Shown here: piece after piece, positions 46,496 to 56,854 of the stretch | How positions within the stretch are numbered: the first letter of the stretch is position 1 | Layout: every line of letters starts with the position of its first letter | Origin: Allosphingosinicella sp042666435 | Lineage (GTDB): Bacteria; Pseudomonadota; Alphaproteobacteria; Sphingomonadales; Sphingomonadaceae | Direction of reading: 5' to 3' | Length of the DNA: 64,000 nucleotides | Assembly: GCF_042666435.1 (NCBI RefSeq) | Contig: NZ_JBHTDC010000001.1 | Location: 806,001 to 870,000 of the forward strand | Made by a program: the position numbers and the translations under genes | Notes under the pieces: generated by a model | Told to the model about the DNA's origin: nothing | Seen by the model: only the letters and a program-made list of their open reading frames with translations | Databases searched by the model: none

Positions 46496-47236
46496 TCAAA
46501 GCCGCATCACGCCCTTCTTCGCCTCGCGCGTCCCCAGCGTCTCCGCCGTGAGCGGAGCGCCAGCTTCGAGGAGGGCTCGGCGGCGACCCTGTGGATCGGT
46601 GCTCCGCTGGACATCCTCGAAGGGGAGGAATGTCGCGAAGCAGGCATGGGCCAACGTCCCCTCAACGAAGGCGGCGACGCGCGGCCAGCGCTCCGCGTCC
46701 GGCTCGAAACCCGCATAGGCGCCGTTGCGGAAGAAGGTGGCGATGGCGATGTCGGCGAGGCCGATCTCGGAGCCGAAGAGGAAGCCTTCTTCGGGGAGTT
46801 GGCCCTCCAGATAATTCATCTCGCGCGGCAGGTCCTCGGCCAGCGTCCGGTCGATCCGTGCCTGGTCGCCAGCCTCGCCCCAGATGATCGGCTGGACGAT
46901 CTTGGGGTAGAACAGGCCCCAGATGAAGACGTCGCCAAGGCGGGTGTCGGCATATTCCTCGAACCAGCGGGCGCGGGCGCGATCCTTCACGTCCGCCGGG
47001 AACAGGGGATGGCCCGGCATGGCCTCATCCAGATAGGCGCAGATCACCGATGAATCGCTCAGGGCCAGATCGCCGTCGATGAGCACGGGGATGCGGCGCA
47101 AGGGACTCAGCCGCTCGAATTCCTCATTGCCGTAGAAGGCGGTGATCGGGTCGATCTCATAGGCAAGTCCCTTCAGCGCCAGGCAGGCGAGGACCTTGCG
47201 GACATAGGGACTGACATAGCTGCCGATGATCTTCAT
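46496..47236 (-). CDS. Glutathione S-transferase family protein
   Basis: This 246-residue protein has a thioredoxin-like N-domain (MKIIGSYVSPYVRKVLACLA, RIPVLIDGDLALSDSSVICA) and an all-helical C-domain with the folding motif EIGLADIAIATFF. The active-site residue is probably Ser9 or Tyr7. GGGAG precedes the ATG at 47236. The substrate is not predictable. Confidence 0.9.
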   Translation of the reverse strand: MKIIGSYVSPYVRKVLACLALKGLAYEIDPITAFYGNEEFERLSPLRRIPVLIDGDLALSDSSVICAYLDEAMPGHPLFPADVKDRARARWFEEYADTRLGDVFIWGLFYPKIVQPIIWGEAGDQARIDRTLAEDLPREMNYLEGQLPEEGFLFGSEIGLADIAIATFFRNGAYAGFEPDAERWPRVAAFVEGTLAHACFATFLPFEDVQRSTDPQGRRRALLEAGAPLTAETLGTREAKKGVMRL

Positions 47237-47279
47237 GCCGCGCTCCCTCAAACCCGTCGTTCCCCGGCGATGCAGCCGT

Positions 47280-47678
47280 TCAGATACATTCGACACAGAG
47301 CTTTCGCCGCTTTTTCAGCCGCTCCAGCCGCCGCGCCGCTTCCGCCAGGCCCTCGACGCGGGGACCCATGTTGACCGGCACGACCTGCCCTGCCCCCTTC
47401 CCGACCGGCGGCTGATAGACGTAGATCGTGCCGCCGCTCGGCTTCGCGGCGCGCTCGTACAAATTCTCCGCCCGATCGAGGTCCTCGCGCACAAAGCGCC
47501 CCTGTTCGTACAAGATGCCGAGCGCGAGCTGGGCCTGCTTGTCGCCGCCGTCGGCCCGCTGCGCGAGCGCCTGCAACGCCGGATGGGCGGCGCCCGGCTC
47601 CTGCGGGATTCCGGAAAGGCCGCCGCCCGCACAGCCGGCAAGCGCCAGCAATCCCGCCAGCAGCCAATGCCGAACCAT
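47280..47678 (-). CDS. Putative lipoprotein with a Sel1-like repeat
   Basis: This 132-residue protein begins with a lipoprotein signal (HWLLAGLLALAGC). One Sel1/TPR-like unit follows (GDKQAQLALGILYEQGRFVR, LDRAENLYERAA) and the C-terminus is basic and ends CVECI. The role is unknown. The start at 47678 is chosen because it places the signal sequence directly at the N-terminus. Confidence 0.7.
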   Translation of the reverse strand: MVRHWLLAGLLALAGCAGGGLSGIPQEPGAAHPALQALAQRADGGDKQAQLALGILYEQGRFVREDLDRAENLYERAAKPSGGTIYVYQPPVGKGAGQVVPVNMGPRVEGLAEAARRLERLKKRRKLCVECI

Positions 47679-47728
47679 ATGGTTAAATATAATCTCCAAC
47701 CTCCTGGTTCAGCATGGTGGACGCCGCC

Positions 47729-48511
<783 letters not shown>

Positions 48512-48537
48512 ATTCACCTCGTGCTTGTAGGAATGTT

Positions 48538-49716
48538 CTAGCGCGTCACCGCGGAGAGGGCGACCGCCAGCCGCTCCGCGTCGCCGGTCTTGAGCCCGGC
48601 GATGTTGATCCGGCCGGATTGGGGCATGTGGATGGCGTGGTCGCGGCCGAGGGTCACGGTCTGCTCCTCGGTGAGCGGCAGCATCGAGAAGATGCCGCGC
48701 TGCGACTGGATATGGCGGAGCATCGAGACTTCGGACGCGAAGGCGCCAAGCTCGTCGCGAAGGCCCAGAAGGCGCCGGCGCATCGCCGCCAGCTCATCCT
48801 CCCACGAAGCGCGCAGGCGTTCGTCGGCGAGGACCTGCGCGACGGTGGCGGCGCCATGAGCAGGCGGCATGGACACGAGCGAGCGGCTGATGCGCTCCAT
48901 CTGGCCCTGGACACGGTCGCGCTCGCCCGAATCGACGCACAGCGCGAAGAGGATGCCGACCCGCTCGCGATAGAGGCCGAACGCCTTGGAGCAGGAGACG
49001 GCGATGAGCGCGCGCGGAAGTGTGGCCGCGGCTTCGCGGATGATTTCGAGATCCGCTTCGAGACCGTCGCCCAATCCGTAATAAGCGGCATCGATGATCG
49101 GCACCGCGCCGCGCTCGACCAGCGCCGCGAAGAGGGAGCGCCGATCGTCACGCGACAGGTCCGCGCCGGTGGGGTTGTGGCAGGGGCCGTGGAACACGAA
49201 GAGGTCGCCGGCCTGAACGCTCTCCGCGGCCTCGGTGACGGCCTCGAGGTTGATCGCCTGCCGGTCGAAGTCGAAATAGCGATGGGTGACAAGCTCCATC
49301 CCGGCGGCGCCGGCGAGCGTGGCGTGGTTGGGCCAGCTCGGCAGGCCGAGATGCATCCGCGTCGCCGGATGGGCGGCGAAGGCGGCATCGAGCGCGATCC
49401 GGAGTGCGCCTGTGCCGCCGGTGCCCTGGATGGCGGCTAGCCGGTCGAGAGCGGGATGGCCGCGTCCGAAGACCAGTTCCGTCATCCCGCCGACGAAGCG
49501 GTCGTCGCCGTGGAGCGCCTGATAGGCCTTGCTGTCCTCCTGCGCGAGAACAGCCCCTTCCGCTTCCTTCACCGCCCGCATGATCGGCGAATGGCCGGTC
49601 TCGTCGCGATAGACGCCGACCCCGAGATCGACCTTGTCTGGGCGCGGGTCCGACCGGAACCGGGCCATGACCGCGTGCAGCGGATCGGCGAGGGGTTCTG
49701 CGAACCGATCGAACAT
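48538..49716 (-). CDS. tyrB: Aromatic/aspartate aminotransferase (class I)
   Basis: This 392-residue PLP enzyme has KVDLGVGVYRDETGHSPIM, FHGPCHNPTGADLS, the PLP lysine in SCSKAFGLYRERVG and the C-terminal arginine in QSGRINIAGL. It belongs to the AspC/TyrB group, converting aromatic amino acids or aspartate to oxoacids. Homogentisate dioxygenase nearby (52354) makes tyrosine breakdown a plausible role, but both activities are common in this group. Confidence 0.9.
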   Translation of the reverse strand: MFDRFAEPLADPLHAVMARFRSDPRPDKVDLGVGVYRDETGHSPIMRAVKEAEGAVLAQEDSKAYQALHGDDRFVGGMTELVFGRGHPALDRLAAIQGTGGTGALRIALDAAFAAHPATRMHLGLPSWPNHATLAGAAGMELVTHRYFDFDRQAINLEAVTEAAESVQAGDLFVFHGPCHNPTGADLSRDDRRSLFAALVERGAVPIIDAAYYGLGDGLEADLEIIREAAATLPRALIAVSCSKAFGLYRERVGILFALCVDSGERDRVQGQMERISRSLVSMPPAHGAATVAQVLADERLRASWEDELAAMRRRLLGLRDELGAFASEVSMLRHIQSQRGIFSMLPLTEEQTVTLGRDHAIHMPQSGRINIAGLKTGDAERLAVALSAVTR

Positions 49717-49821
49717 CGTAGATGGCTTTCTCTGGATAGAAGGACGGCTTTCCGCTATGGGATCGTTACGACGGCGCGGGCAAGAGGCCTTGCGCGATTA
49801 CCACGACAGAGCAGGCAAAAA

Positions 49822-50058
49822 ATGGCGCACAATCCGTTCACCCATCATCCGCGCGAGGTCGGCGAAAGCTATGGCGAGCATCTCGCCCATGCCGGGGTTT
49901 CGGGGCTGCGGCTGGTCGGCAGCGGCATCGCCTGCCTGATCCACGCGGTCTTCCCGTTCCTGTTCGTCCACACCGCCAGCGACACGGTGAAGGACATGCA
50001 CCGCGGCATCGCCAAACGGGTCGATGCCCCCAATTGGGAGCGGCACCCGATCATCTGA
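49822..50058 (+). CDS. DUF6356 family small membrane protein
   Basis: This 78-residue protein contains NPFTHHPREVGESYGEHLAH and a single hydrophobic helix (GSGIACLIHAVFPFLFVHTA), matching a small capsule-biosynthesis-neighbour family annotated as DUF6356. The function is unknown. The ATG at 49822 was chosen; the longer frame upstream is antisense to the aminotransferase gene. Confidence 0.78.
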   Translation: MAHNPFTHHPREVGESYGEHLAHAGVSGLRLVGSGIACLIHAVFPFLFVHTASDTVKDMHRGIAKRVDAPNWERHPII

Positions 50059-50063
50059 TCGGC

Positions 50064-50906
50064 CTACCGCGCCAATCGCTCCGCGTGCCAGCGCAGATGA
50101 TCCTCCATGAAGGTGGAGATGAAATAATAGCTGTGGTCGTAGCCTTCCCGCACCCGCAGGATGAGGGGGATGCCGGCCTTGTCGCAGGCCTCGGCGAGGA
50201 GCTCGGGCCTTAGCTGTTCGGCCAGGAAATTGTCGGCAGTGCCTTGATCGACGAGTATGTCGGGCACGCGCGCGCCGTCCTCGATCAGCGCGGCGGCGTC
50301 ATAGCGGCGCCAGGCCGCGCGGTCGGAGCCCAGATACCCGGTCAGCGCCTTCTCTCCCCAAGGCACCCGCGCCGGCGCGACGATCGGCGCGAAGGCGGAG
50401 ACGGACTTGAAGCGACCGGGATTCTTCAAGGCGAGGGTGAGCGCGCCATGACCGCCCATCGAATGGCCGGTGATCGCCTGGCGCGCCATGTCGGCCGGGA
50501 AATGCGCGGCGATCAGTTCGGGCAGCTCGCGCGCGACATAGCTCTCCATGCGGAAGTGCTTCGACCAGGGCGCCTCGGTCGCATCCACGTAGAAGCCCGC
50601 GCCCTTGCCGAAATCATAGCCCTCGTCGTCCGGCACGTCGTCGCCGCGCGGAGACGTGTCCGGCGCCACGAAGATCAGCCCCAGCTCCGCGCAGGCGCGG
50701 CGATATTCGCCCTTCTCGGTGACGTTGGCGTGGGTGCAGGTGAGGCCGGAGAGATACCAGACCACCGGCCTCTTCTCCCCCGCCTCGGCCTGGGGCGGCA
50801 CGAAGACCGAGAAGGTCATGTCCGTGCCGGTCTCGCGGGATGGGTGGCGGTAGACGCCCTGGATGCCGCCGTGGCTGCGGTTGGTCGAAACGGTCTCCAA
50901 GGTCAT
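50064..50906 (-). CDS. fghA: S-formylglutathione hydrolase
   Basis: This 280-residue esterase hydrolyses S-formylglutathione to formate, the second step of glutathione-dependent formaldehyde oxidation. Family motifs are YLSGLTCTHANVTEKGEYRR, GHSMGGHGALT (Ser), DQGTADNF (Asp) and GYDHSYYF (His). The start at 50906 has GGAG six bases upstream. A palindromic repeat separates it from frmA. Confidence 0.95.
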   Translation of the reverse strand: MTLETVSTNRSHGGIQGVYRHPSRETGTDMTFSVFVPPQAEAGEKRPVVWYLSGLTCTHANVTEKGEYRRACAELGLIFVAPDTSPRGDDVPDDEGYDFGKGAGFYVDATEAPWSKHFRMESYVARELPELIAAHFPADMARQAITGHSMGGHGALTLALKNPGRFKSVSAFAPIVAPARVPWGEKALTGYLGSDRAAWRRYDAAALIEDGARVPDILVDQGTADNFLAEQLRPELLAEACDKAGIPLILRVREGYDHSYYFISTFMEDHLRWHAERLAR

Positions 50907-50915
50907 CATCAACTC

Positions 50916-50988
50916 CGTTCGCCCCTGAGCCTGTCGAAGGGCCGTCTTTCCTTGGAAGTGGAGGGCTTCGACAAGCTCAGCCCGAACG
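50916..50988. repeat. Short inverted repeat of the CTGAGCTTGTCGA family between frmA and fghA
   Basis: Arms at 50916-50942 and 50963-50988 are nearly complementary with the core TGAGCTTGTCGAAG. It fills the gap between two genes of one operon. Confidence 0.88.
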
Positions 50989-51003
50989 ATTCTCTTCCGC
51001 CTC

Positions 51004-52116
51004 TCAGTAGACAACCACCGAGCGGATGCTCTCGCCGGCGTGCATCAGGTCGAAGCCCTTGTTGATCTCTTCCAGCGTCAGCACGTGGGTGATCATCGGG
51101 TCGATGGCGATCTTGCCGTTCATGTACCAGTCGACGATCTTCGGCACATCGGTCCGCCCCCTGGCGCCGCCGAACGCCGTGCCCTTCCAGACGCGGCCCG
51201 TGACGAGCTGGAACGGCCGGGTGGCGATCTCCTTGCCGGCTTCGGCGACGCCGATGATGACGCTCTCGCCCCAGCCGCGATGGCAGCATTCGAGCGCGGT
51301 CCGCATCACTTCGGTGTTGCCGGTCGCGTCGAAACTATAGTCGGCGCCGCCATCGGTCAGCTCGACGATCCTGGCGACGGTCTCCTCGCGCGACAGGCCC
51401 TTGCTGTTGAGGAAGTCGGTCATGCCGAATTGGCGGCCCCATTCCTCGCGGTCGGGATTGATGTCGACGCCGATGATCCTGTCGGCGCCGACCATCTTCG
51501 CGCCCTGGATCACGTTGAGGCCGATGCCGCCGAGGCCGAACACGACGACATTGGCGCCCGGCTCCACCTTGGCCGTGTTCACCACCGCCCCCACGCCCGT
51601 GGTGACGCCGCAGCCGATATAACAGCTCGACTGGAACGGCGCATCCTCGCGGATTTTCGCCACGGCGATCTCGGGCAGCACGGTGAAGTTCGAGAAGGTC
51701 GAGCAGCCCATATAATGGTAGATGGTCTGACCCTTGTAGCTGAACCGGCTGGTGCCGTCGGGCATCAGGCCCTTGCCCTGGGTGGCGCGGATCGCGGTGC
51801 AGAGGTTGGTCTTGCCCGAGAGGCAGGATTTACACTGGCGGCACTCGGGCGTGTAGAGCGGGATGACGTGATCGCCCGGCTTTACGCTGGCGACGCCAGT
51901 GCCGACTTCCCGAACGATGCCGGCGCCCTCGTGGCCGAGGATCGAGGGGAAGATGCCTTCGCTGTCGAAGCCGTCGAGCGTGTAGGCGTCGGTATGACAG
52001 ATGCCCGTCGCCATGATCTCGACGAGGACCTCGCCCGCCTTCGGCCCCTCCAGATCGAGCTCGACGATCTCGAGCGGCTTCCTGGCTTCGAAGGCAATTG
52101 CGGCGCGGGTCTTCAT
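51004..52116 (-). CDS. frmA: S-(hydroxymethyl)glutathione dehydrogenase (class III alcohol dehydrogenase)
   Basis: This 370-residue zinc enzyme oxidises the glutathione adduct of formaldehyde. It has the catalytic zinc site (GICHTDAYTLDG, GHEGAGIV), the structural zinc motif ECRQCKSCLSGKTNLC, the NAD fold VFGLGGIGLNVIQGAK and VGADRIIGVDIN. The ATG at 52116 gives the family start MKTRAAIAFEA. It is followed by fghA in the same direction. Confidence 0.96.
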   Translation of the reverse strand: MKTRAAIAFEARKPLEIVELDLEGPKAGEVLVEIMATGICHTDAYTLDGFDSEGIFPSILGHEGAGIVREVGTGVASVKPGDHVIPLYTPECRQCKSCLSGKTNLCTAIRATQGKGLMPDGTSRFSYKGQTIYHYMGCSTFSNFTVLPEIAVAKIREDAPFQSSCYIGCGVTTGVGAVVNTAKVEPGANVVVFGLGGIGLNVIQGAKMVGADRIIGVDINPDREEWGRQFGMTDFLNSKGLSREETVARIVELTDGGADYSFDATGNTEVMRTALECCHRGWGESVIIGVAEAGKEIATRPFQLVTGRVWKGTAFGGARGRTDVPKIVDWYMNGKIAIDPMITHVLTLEEINKGFDLMHAGESIRSVVVY

Positions 52117-52183
52117 GGGTGCGGGTCTCCTGATCTCGCCTGCTCCTAGCCGCTCGTCCCGAGCGAAGTCGAGGGGCGACGAT

Positions 52184-52350
52184 CCTCCCTGTGAGCGGAG
52201 CTCATGGGGAGGGGGACCATGCGAAGCATGGTGGAGGGGTAAGAGCACCGGGTTTGGAGGATCGCGCGCGAACAGCCAGCGGTCAGTGCAGCTACCCCTC
52301 CACCACACTTCGTGTGGTCCCCCTCCCCATCGCCTGCGGCGACAGGGAGG
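52184..52350. repeat. 58-bp inverted repeat between hmgA and frmA
   Basis: Arms at 52184-52241 and 52293-52350 align along their full length with some mismatches, and each carries internal hairpins (ATGCGAAGCAT, ACACTTCGTGT). A half-repeat with GTCCCGAGCGAAGTCGAGGGG lies just outside at 52156-52177. The 237-bp gap between frmA and hmgA holds nothing else that I can see. Confidence 0.88.
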
Positions 52351-52353
52351 ACT

Positions 52354-53643
52354 TTACGGCACTCGCGCCTTCGGAAATCCGCCCCAGGCTTCGTCATAGT
52401 CGAGCTGCATCTGCTCGCACTCCAGCGCGAACTCCGTAGGCCGAAACGGCCAGCAGCTCTCGACCATGAAGGCCAAGGTGCCCTCGATCTTGTGCGGCTT
52501 CAATTCCGCCTCGCTCGCGCCTTTCCAGCTGGCCACATCGGGGCCGTGGCCGGACATCAGGTTGTGCAGGGACATGCCGCCCGGCGCGAAACCTTCGGCC
52601 TTGGCGTCGTAGGCGCCGTGGATAAGGCCCATGCACTCGCTCATCACGTTGCGGTGGAACCAGGGCGGGCGGAACGTGTCCTCCGCCACCATCCAGCGCG
52701 GCGGGAAGATGACGAAATCGGCATTGGCGCGGCCGGGCACGTCCGACGGCGAGGTGAGCACGGTGAAGATCGACGGATCGGGGTGGTCGAAGCTGACCGT
52801 GCCGATCGTGTTGAAGCGATTGAGGTCGTATTTCCACGGTGCGAGATTGCCGTGCCAGGCCACGACGTCGAGCGGGCTGTGATCGAGCGTGGTCGTCCAG
52901 AGCGAGCCCAGGTATTTCTGGACCAGCTCGAACGCGCCCTCGCGGTCCTCATAGGCCGCGACCGGCGTCTCGAAATCGCGCGCATTGGCGAGACCGTTGG
53001 AGCCGATCGGACCCAGATCGGGCAAGCGAAACAGGCTGCCGTGATTCTCGGCGACATAGCCCCTCGCTTCTCCTTCCGGCAGCAAAGCGCGGAAGCGGAC
53101 GCCGCGCGGCACGAGCGCGACCTCGCCCGGCGCGATGTCGATGCGGCCGAGTTCGGTCAGCAAAGCCAGCCGGCCTTGTTGCGGGATGAAGAGCAGTTCG
53201 CCGTCGGCGTCGACGAAGAAGCGATCCTCCATGTCGCGGTTGGCGCGGTAGATGTGGACGGCGACGCCTTCTAGCGAAGCCGGATCGCGGTTGGCGACCA
53301 TGGTCACCATGCCGTCGATGAGGTCGGTCGGCCCCTCCGGCATGGAAAGCGGATCCCAGCGCAGGCGATTGGGCGCCAGAGGCGCCTCCGGATTGCCGGG
53401 GGCGAAGAGCTTTGCGCCCTCATAGCGCCTGTAGGGCGGATGCTCCGCGCTCGGCCGCATCCGATAGAGCCAGGCACGGCGATTCTCATGGCGGGGCGCG
53501 GTGAAGGCGGTGCCGGACAGTTGCTCGGCATAGAGGCCGAAGGGCGGCTTCTGCGGCGAGTTGCGGCCCACGGGCAGCGCGCCCGGCGCGGCCTCGGTGG
53601 CGAAATGGCTTCCGAAGCCGCTCATGTAACCGTCAGATGGCAC
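52354..53643 (-). CDS. hmgA: Homogentisate 1,2-dioxygenase
   Basis: This 429-residue non-haem iron enzyme opens the homogentisate ring in tyrosine and phenylalanine catabolism. MSGFGSHFATEAAPGALPVG at the N-terminus and the C-terminal iron site in PPWFHRNVMSECMGLIHG and LMSGHGPD (His, Glu, His) fit the family. GTG 53643 is chosen because GAGGAG lies seven bases upstream. Later pathway genes (maleylacetoacetate isomerase, fumarylacetoacetase) are not in the window. Confidence 0.95.
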   Translation of the reverse strand: MPSDGYMSGFGSHFATEAAPGALPVGRNSPQKPPFGLYAEQLSGTAFTAPRHENRRAWLYRMRPSAEHPPYRRYEGAKLFAPGNPEAPLAPNRLRWDPLSMPEGPTDLIDGMVTMVANRDPASLEGVAVHIYRANRDMEDRFFVDADGELLFIPQQGRLALLTELGRIDIAPGEVALVPRGVRFRALLPEGEARGYVAENHGSLFRLPDLGPIGSNGLANARDFETPVAAYEDREGAFELVQKYLGSLWTTTLDHSPLDVVAWHGNLAPWKYDLNRFNTIGTVSFDHPDPSIFTVLTSPSDVPGRANADFVIFPPRWMVAEDTFRPPWFHRNVMSECMGLIHGAYDAKAEGFAPGGMSLHNLMSGHGPDVASWKGASEAELKPHKIEGTLAFMVESCWPFRPTEFALECEQMQLDYDEAWGGFPKARVP

Positions 53644-53655
53644 GATCCCGCTCCT

Positions 53656-53742
53656 CGTCATCCCAGCGAAAGCTGGGATCTTACTTCCTTATCACCCTCT
53701 CCCGCGAAGAGAGGGAGATTCCAGCTTTCGCTGGAATGACGG
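53656..53742. repeat. Palindromic repeat between gor and hmgA
   Basis: Arms at 53656-53680 and 53718-53742 carry the cores CCAGCGAAAGCTGG and CCAGCTTTCGCTGG, each a hairpin. Confidence 0.88.
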
Positions 53743-53759
53743 GTGAGGTCCACCCTCCC

Positions 53760-55106
53760 CTACCGCATCAGCACCAGTTCCTCCGCCATCGTCGGATGCA
53801 GCGCGACCACGGCGTCGAAATCGGCCTTCTTGAGTTTCGCCTTCACCGCGATGGCGGCGGCCTGGAGGATTTCCGGCGCGTCGGGGCCGATCATGTGGAG
53901 GCCGACCACCTCGTCCGTCGTCCCGTCCACCACCAATTTGTAGAGCGAGCGCTCGTTGCGCCCGGCCAGCACATTCTTCATCGACCGGAAGTCCGACGTG
54001 TAGGTTTTCACCGTCCCCAGCCGGTCCCGCGCCTGGCCTTCGGTGAGGCCGACCCCCGCAAGTGGCGGATGGCTGAACACGGCCGACGGGATATTTTCGT
54101 AATCGACGCGCGTCGGATTGTCGCCGAAGATGGTGTCGGCGAAGGCCTGCCCTTCGCGGATCGCCACCGGAGTCAGCTGAACGCGATTGGTCACGTCGCC
54201 GACCGCATGGATGCTGTCGCAGCTCGACATATTGTCCGCATCGACGACCACCGCGCCCTTGTCGTCGATCCGGACGCCCGCATTTTCGAGCCCCAGCCCG
54301 TCGGTGTTCGGCCTTCGTCCGATGGCGAACAGTACCGCATCCGCCTCGATCGGATCGCAGCCGGTCAGATAAGCGGTGAGCGTGCCGTCCTCCGCCTTCT
54401 CGATCTTCTCGAAGGCGGCGTTGAACTTGAAGTCGATGCCCTTGGTGATCGAAATCTGGAGCAGGCGGTCGCGCAGCGCCTCCTCATATCCGCGCAGGAT
54501 GATGTCGGACCGGTTCACCATCGTCACCTTGCTTCCGAATTCATGGAAGATGCCGGCGAATTCGTTGGCGATATAACCGCCGCCGGCGATGACGATGCGC
54601 TTGGGCAGCGCATCCAGGTGGAACACCTCGTTGGACGTGATGCCGTGCTCGGCTCCAGGGAAGTCGGGCACGACGGGCGTTGCGCCGGTGGCGACCAATA
54701 TCCTGCCGGCGGTGACGGTCCGGCCGTCGGCAAGCGCGATCTCGTGCGGCCCGGCGACGGTCGCCCGCTGCTTGATGATCTCGACCTCGTGGCGTTCCAG
54801 ATTCTCGCTGTAGAGCCCTTCCAGGCGCGTCACCTCGGTCAGCACATTGTCGCGCAGAGTCGCCCAGTTGAAGCGTGTTTCCGGCACCTCCCAGCCAAAG
54901 CGGCGGGCATCCGCCAAATCCTCGGCGAAATGGGCGCCGTAGACGAGCAGCTTCTTGGGCACGCAGCCGCGAATGACGCAGGTGCCGCCGACCTTATGCT
55001 CCTCGGCGATGGCCACCTTCGCGCCATGCGCCGCCGCGACCCGGGAAGCGCGCACGCCGCCGGAGCCCGCGCCGATGACGAAGAGGTCATAGTCGTATTT
55101 TGCCAT
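53760..55106 (-). CDS. gor: Glutathione-disulfide reductase
   Basis: This 448-residue flavoenzyme reduces GSSG. It has the FAD motif VIGAGSGGVRASRVAA, the redox pair Cys43/Cys48 in GGTCVIRGCVPKK, the NADPH motif IAGGGYIANEFAGI and the active-site His437 in ALHPTMAEE. With frmA, fghA and GST nearby, this part of the chromosome is rich in glutathione enzymes. Confidence 0.95.
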   Translation of the reverse strand: MAKYDYDLFVIGAGSGGVRASRVAAAHGAKVAIAEEHKVGGTCVIRGCVPKKLLVYGAHFAEDLADARRFGWEVPETRFNWATLRDNVLTEVTRLEGLYSENLERHEVEIIKQRATVAGPHEIALADGRTVTAGRILVATGATPVVPDFPGAEHGITSNEVFHLDALPKRIVIAGGGYIANEFAGIFHEFGSKVTMVNRSDIILRGYEEALRDRLLQISITKGIDFKFNAAFEKIEKAEDGTLTAYLTGCDPIEADAVLFAIGRRPNTDGLGLENAGVRIDDKGAVVVDADNMSSCDSIHAVGDVTNRVQLTPVAIREGQAFADTIFGDNPTRVDYENIPSAVFSHPPLAGVGLTEGQARDRLGTVKTYTSDFRSMKNVLAGRNERSLYKLVVDGTTDEVVGLHMIGPDAPEILQAAAIAVKAKLKKADFDAVVALHPTMAEELVLMR

Positions 55107-55118
55107 TTTCTACCTTCC

Positions 55119-55185
55119 GTCATTCCAGCGGAAGCTGGAATCCCTGCTAAGTCCGTCTGGACCCCAGCTTTCGCTGGGGTGACGG
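55119..55185. repeat. Palindromic repeat between pgi and gor
   Basis: Arms at 55119-55144 and 55159-55185 carry CCAGCGGAAGCTGG and CCCAGCTTTCGCTGGG. Confidence 0.87.
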
Positions 55186-55187
55186 CA

Positions 55188-56690
55188 TTAGTTAGCCGCT
55201 CCCAGAGCCCGTTCGATCAGTGCCTTGGTCGACGGATCGAAATCGAAACCGTCGTCGCCGTCGATCGCCTTGGCGATCTGCTTGCCCAGCTCGACGCCGA
55301 ACTGGTCAAAAGGATTGATGCCGAGCAGAACCGCGTTCACGAAGACGCGGTGCTCGTAAAAGGCGATGAGCGCGCCCAGTGTCGCCGGGTCGACGCGGTC
55401 GAGCAGGATCGTCGTCGAGGGCCGGTCGCCGGGATAGCTGCGTGCCGGATCGTCCGCCTCCTTCCCCGCCATTAAGGCCGCGCCTTGCGCGAAGCAGTTG
55501 ATGAGCAATTGCCGGTGATGATCGAAAGCGAGGTCATGCTCCGGCTCGATCGCGGCGATGAACTCGACGGGGACGAGGTGCGTGCCCTGGTGGAGCAGCT
55601 GGAACACGGCATGTTGCGCATCGGTGCCGACGCCGCCCCACACGATCGGCGAGGTCGCGCGGCCGACCGGCTCGCCATCCACGGTGACGCTCTTGCCGTT
55701 CGATTCCATCTCGAGCTGCTGGAGATAGGAGGGCAGCAGCCGCAGCCTTTCGTCATAAGCGAACACGGCCCGCGTCTGGGCTGCGCGGATGTTGGCGTAG
55801 TAACGGTCCACGAACGCGGCCAGCACCGGCGCGTTATCGGTGAGCGGCGCCAGGCGGAAATGGCGGTCCATCGTCGCCGCGCCTTCGAGCAACTCCTCGA
55901 ACGCCTGCCAGCCAAGCGCCAGCGCGACCGGAAATCCGATCGAGGACCATAAGGAATAGCGCCCGCCCACCGTCTCGGCGAAGGGCAGGATGCGGGTCTC
56001 GTCGATGCCGAACTCGATCGCCTGGTCCGGGCTGGCAGTGAGCGCGATGACGCGGCCATAGGGATCGGCGACGCCGCCCTGCTCCATCCACAAGAGCGCC
56101 GACTGCGCGTTGAGCATCGTCTCGCTGGTGGTGAACGTCTTGGACGCGATGACCAGCAAGGTCGTCATCGGATCGAAGCGGCCGATCGCCTCCTCCAGCG
56201 CGGCGCCGTCCACGTTGGAGACGACCGCCGTCTCGTAACGATCGCTGTCGCGGCCAAGCGCGTCGATCAGGAAATCGGGGCCGAGCGCCGACCCGCCTAT
56301 GCCAATATGAAGGATGTGGCGAATGGGGCCGAACGCCTCCGCTTCGATCGCGTCGATCAGCGCCCGCATCCGCGCGTGGAAGCCTCGGGCGCGGGCGACG
56401 CTCTCCGGCGCCCCCTGCCCGCGCTCCGCGCTATGCTCGGCCGCCCGCCCCTCGGTGACGTTGACTTGCTTGCCGGAGAAGAGTGCGTCGCGGGCGCCGG
56501 CGAGATCGCGCTGCTCGGCGAGGCGTTCGAACGCCGAAAGGAGCCCGTCGCTCAGGTGCGTCTTCGAGAAATCGAAGCGGATACCGGCTTCCTCGATGCC
56601 GAGGCGGGCGAGCCGGCCGGGTTCGGATTTGAACAGGGCGGTGAGCGGCTGGGTTTCGGCCTTTTCCACGTCCGCCCACGCATCTTTCAT
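55188..56690 (-). CDS. pgi: Glucose-6-phosphate isomerase
   Basis: This 500-residue enzyme interconverts glucose-6-phosphate and fructose-6-phosphate. It has HIGIGGSALGPDFLIDAL, the phosphate loop SKTFTTSETM, GGRYSLWSSIG, and NSFAQG-like INCFAQGAALM. The ATG at 56690 is preferred because AGGGAG lies eight bases upstream; a GTG at 56699 is also in frame. Confidence 0.95.
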   Translation of the reverse strand: MKDAWADVEKAETQPLTALFKSEPGRLARLGIEEAGIRFDFSKTHLSDGLLSAFERLAEQRDLAGARDALFSGKQVNVTEGRAAEHSAERGQGAPESVARARGFHARMRALIDAIEAEAFGPIRHILHIGIGGSALGPDFLIDALGRDSDRYETAVVSNVDGAALEEAIGRFDPMTTLLVIASKTFTTSETMLNAQSALLWMEQGGVADPYGRVIALTASPDQAIEFGIDETRILPFAETVGGRYSLWSSIGFPVALALGWQAFEELLEGAATMDRHFRLAPLTDNAPVLAAFVDRYYANIRAAQTRAVFAYDERLRLLPSYLQQLEMESNGKSVTVDGEPVGRATSPIVWGGVGTDAQHAVFQLLHQGTHLVPVEFIAAIEPEHDLAFDHHRQLLINCFAQGAALMAGKEADDPARSYPGDRPSTTILLDRVDPATLGALIAFYEHRVFVNAVLLGINPFDQFGVELGKQIAKAIDGDDGFDFDPSTKALIERALGAAN

Positions 56691-56854
56691 CCACTTCACT
56701 CCCTGGTCCGTCCGCGCCTATCTAGGAGCGGGAACCGCCAGTGCCTAGGCCGCGCTCGAACCATCGAGCTACGCGGGATGAAGGATCATTGTCTGATTGC
56801 TTGACCGTTCCCGCGCCTCAAGCGAAAGCAGCCCGAATGGAGAGCAGCGAAACC

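Noticed and set aside
56730..56754. GGAAC upstream of lepB as an EcfG promoter
   Set aside because: The sequence 16 bases downstream is GCGC, not CGTT.
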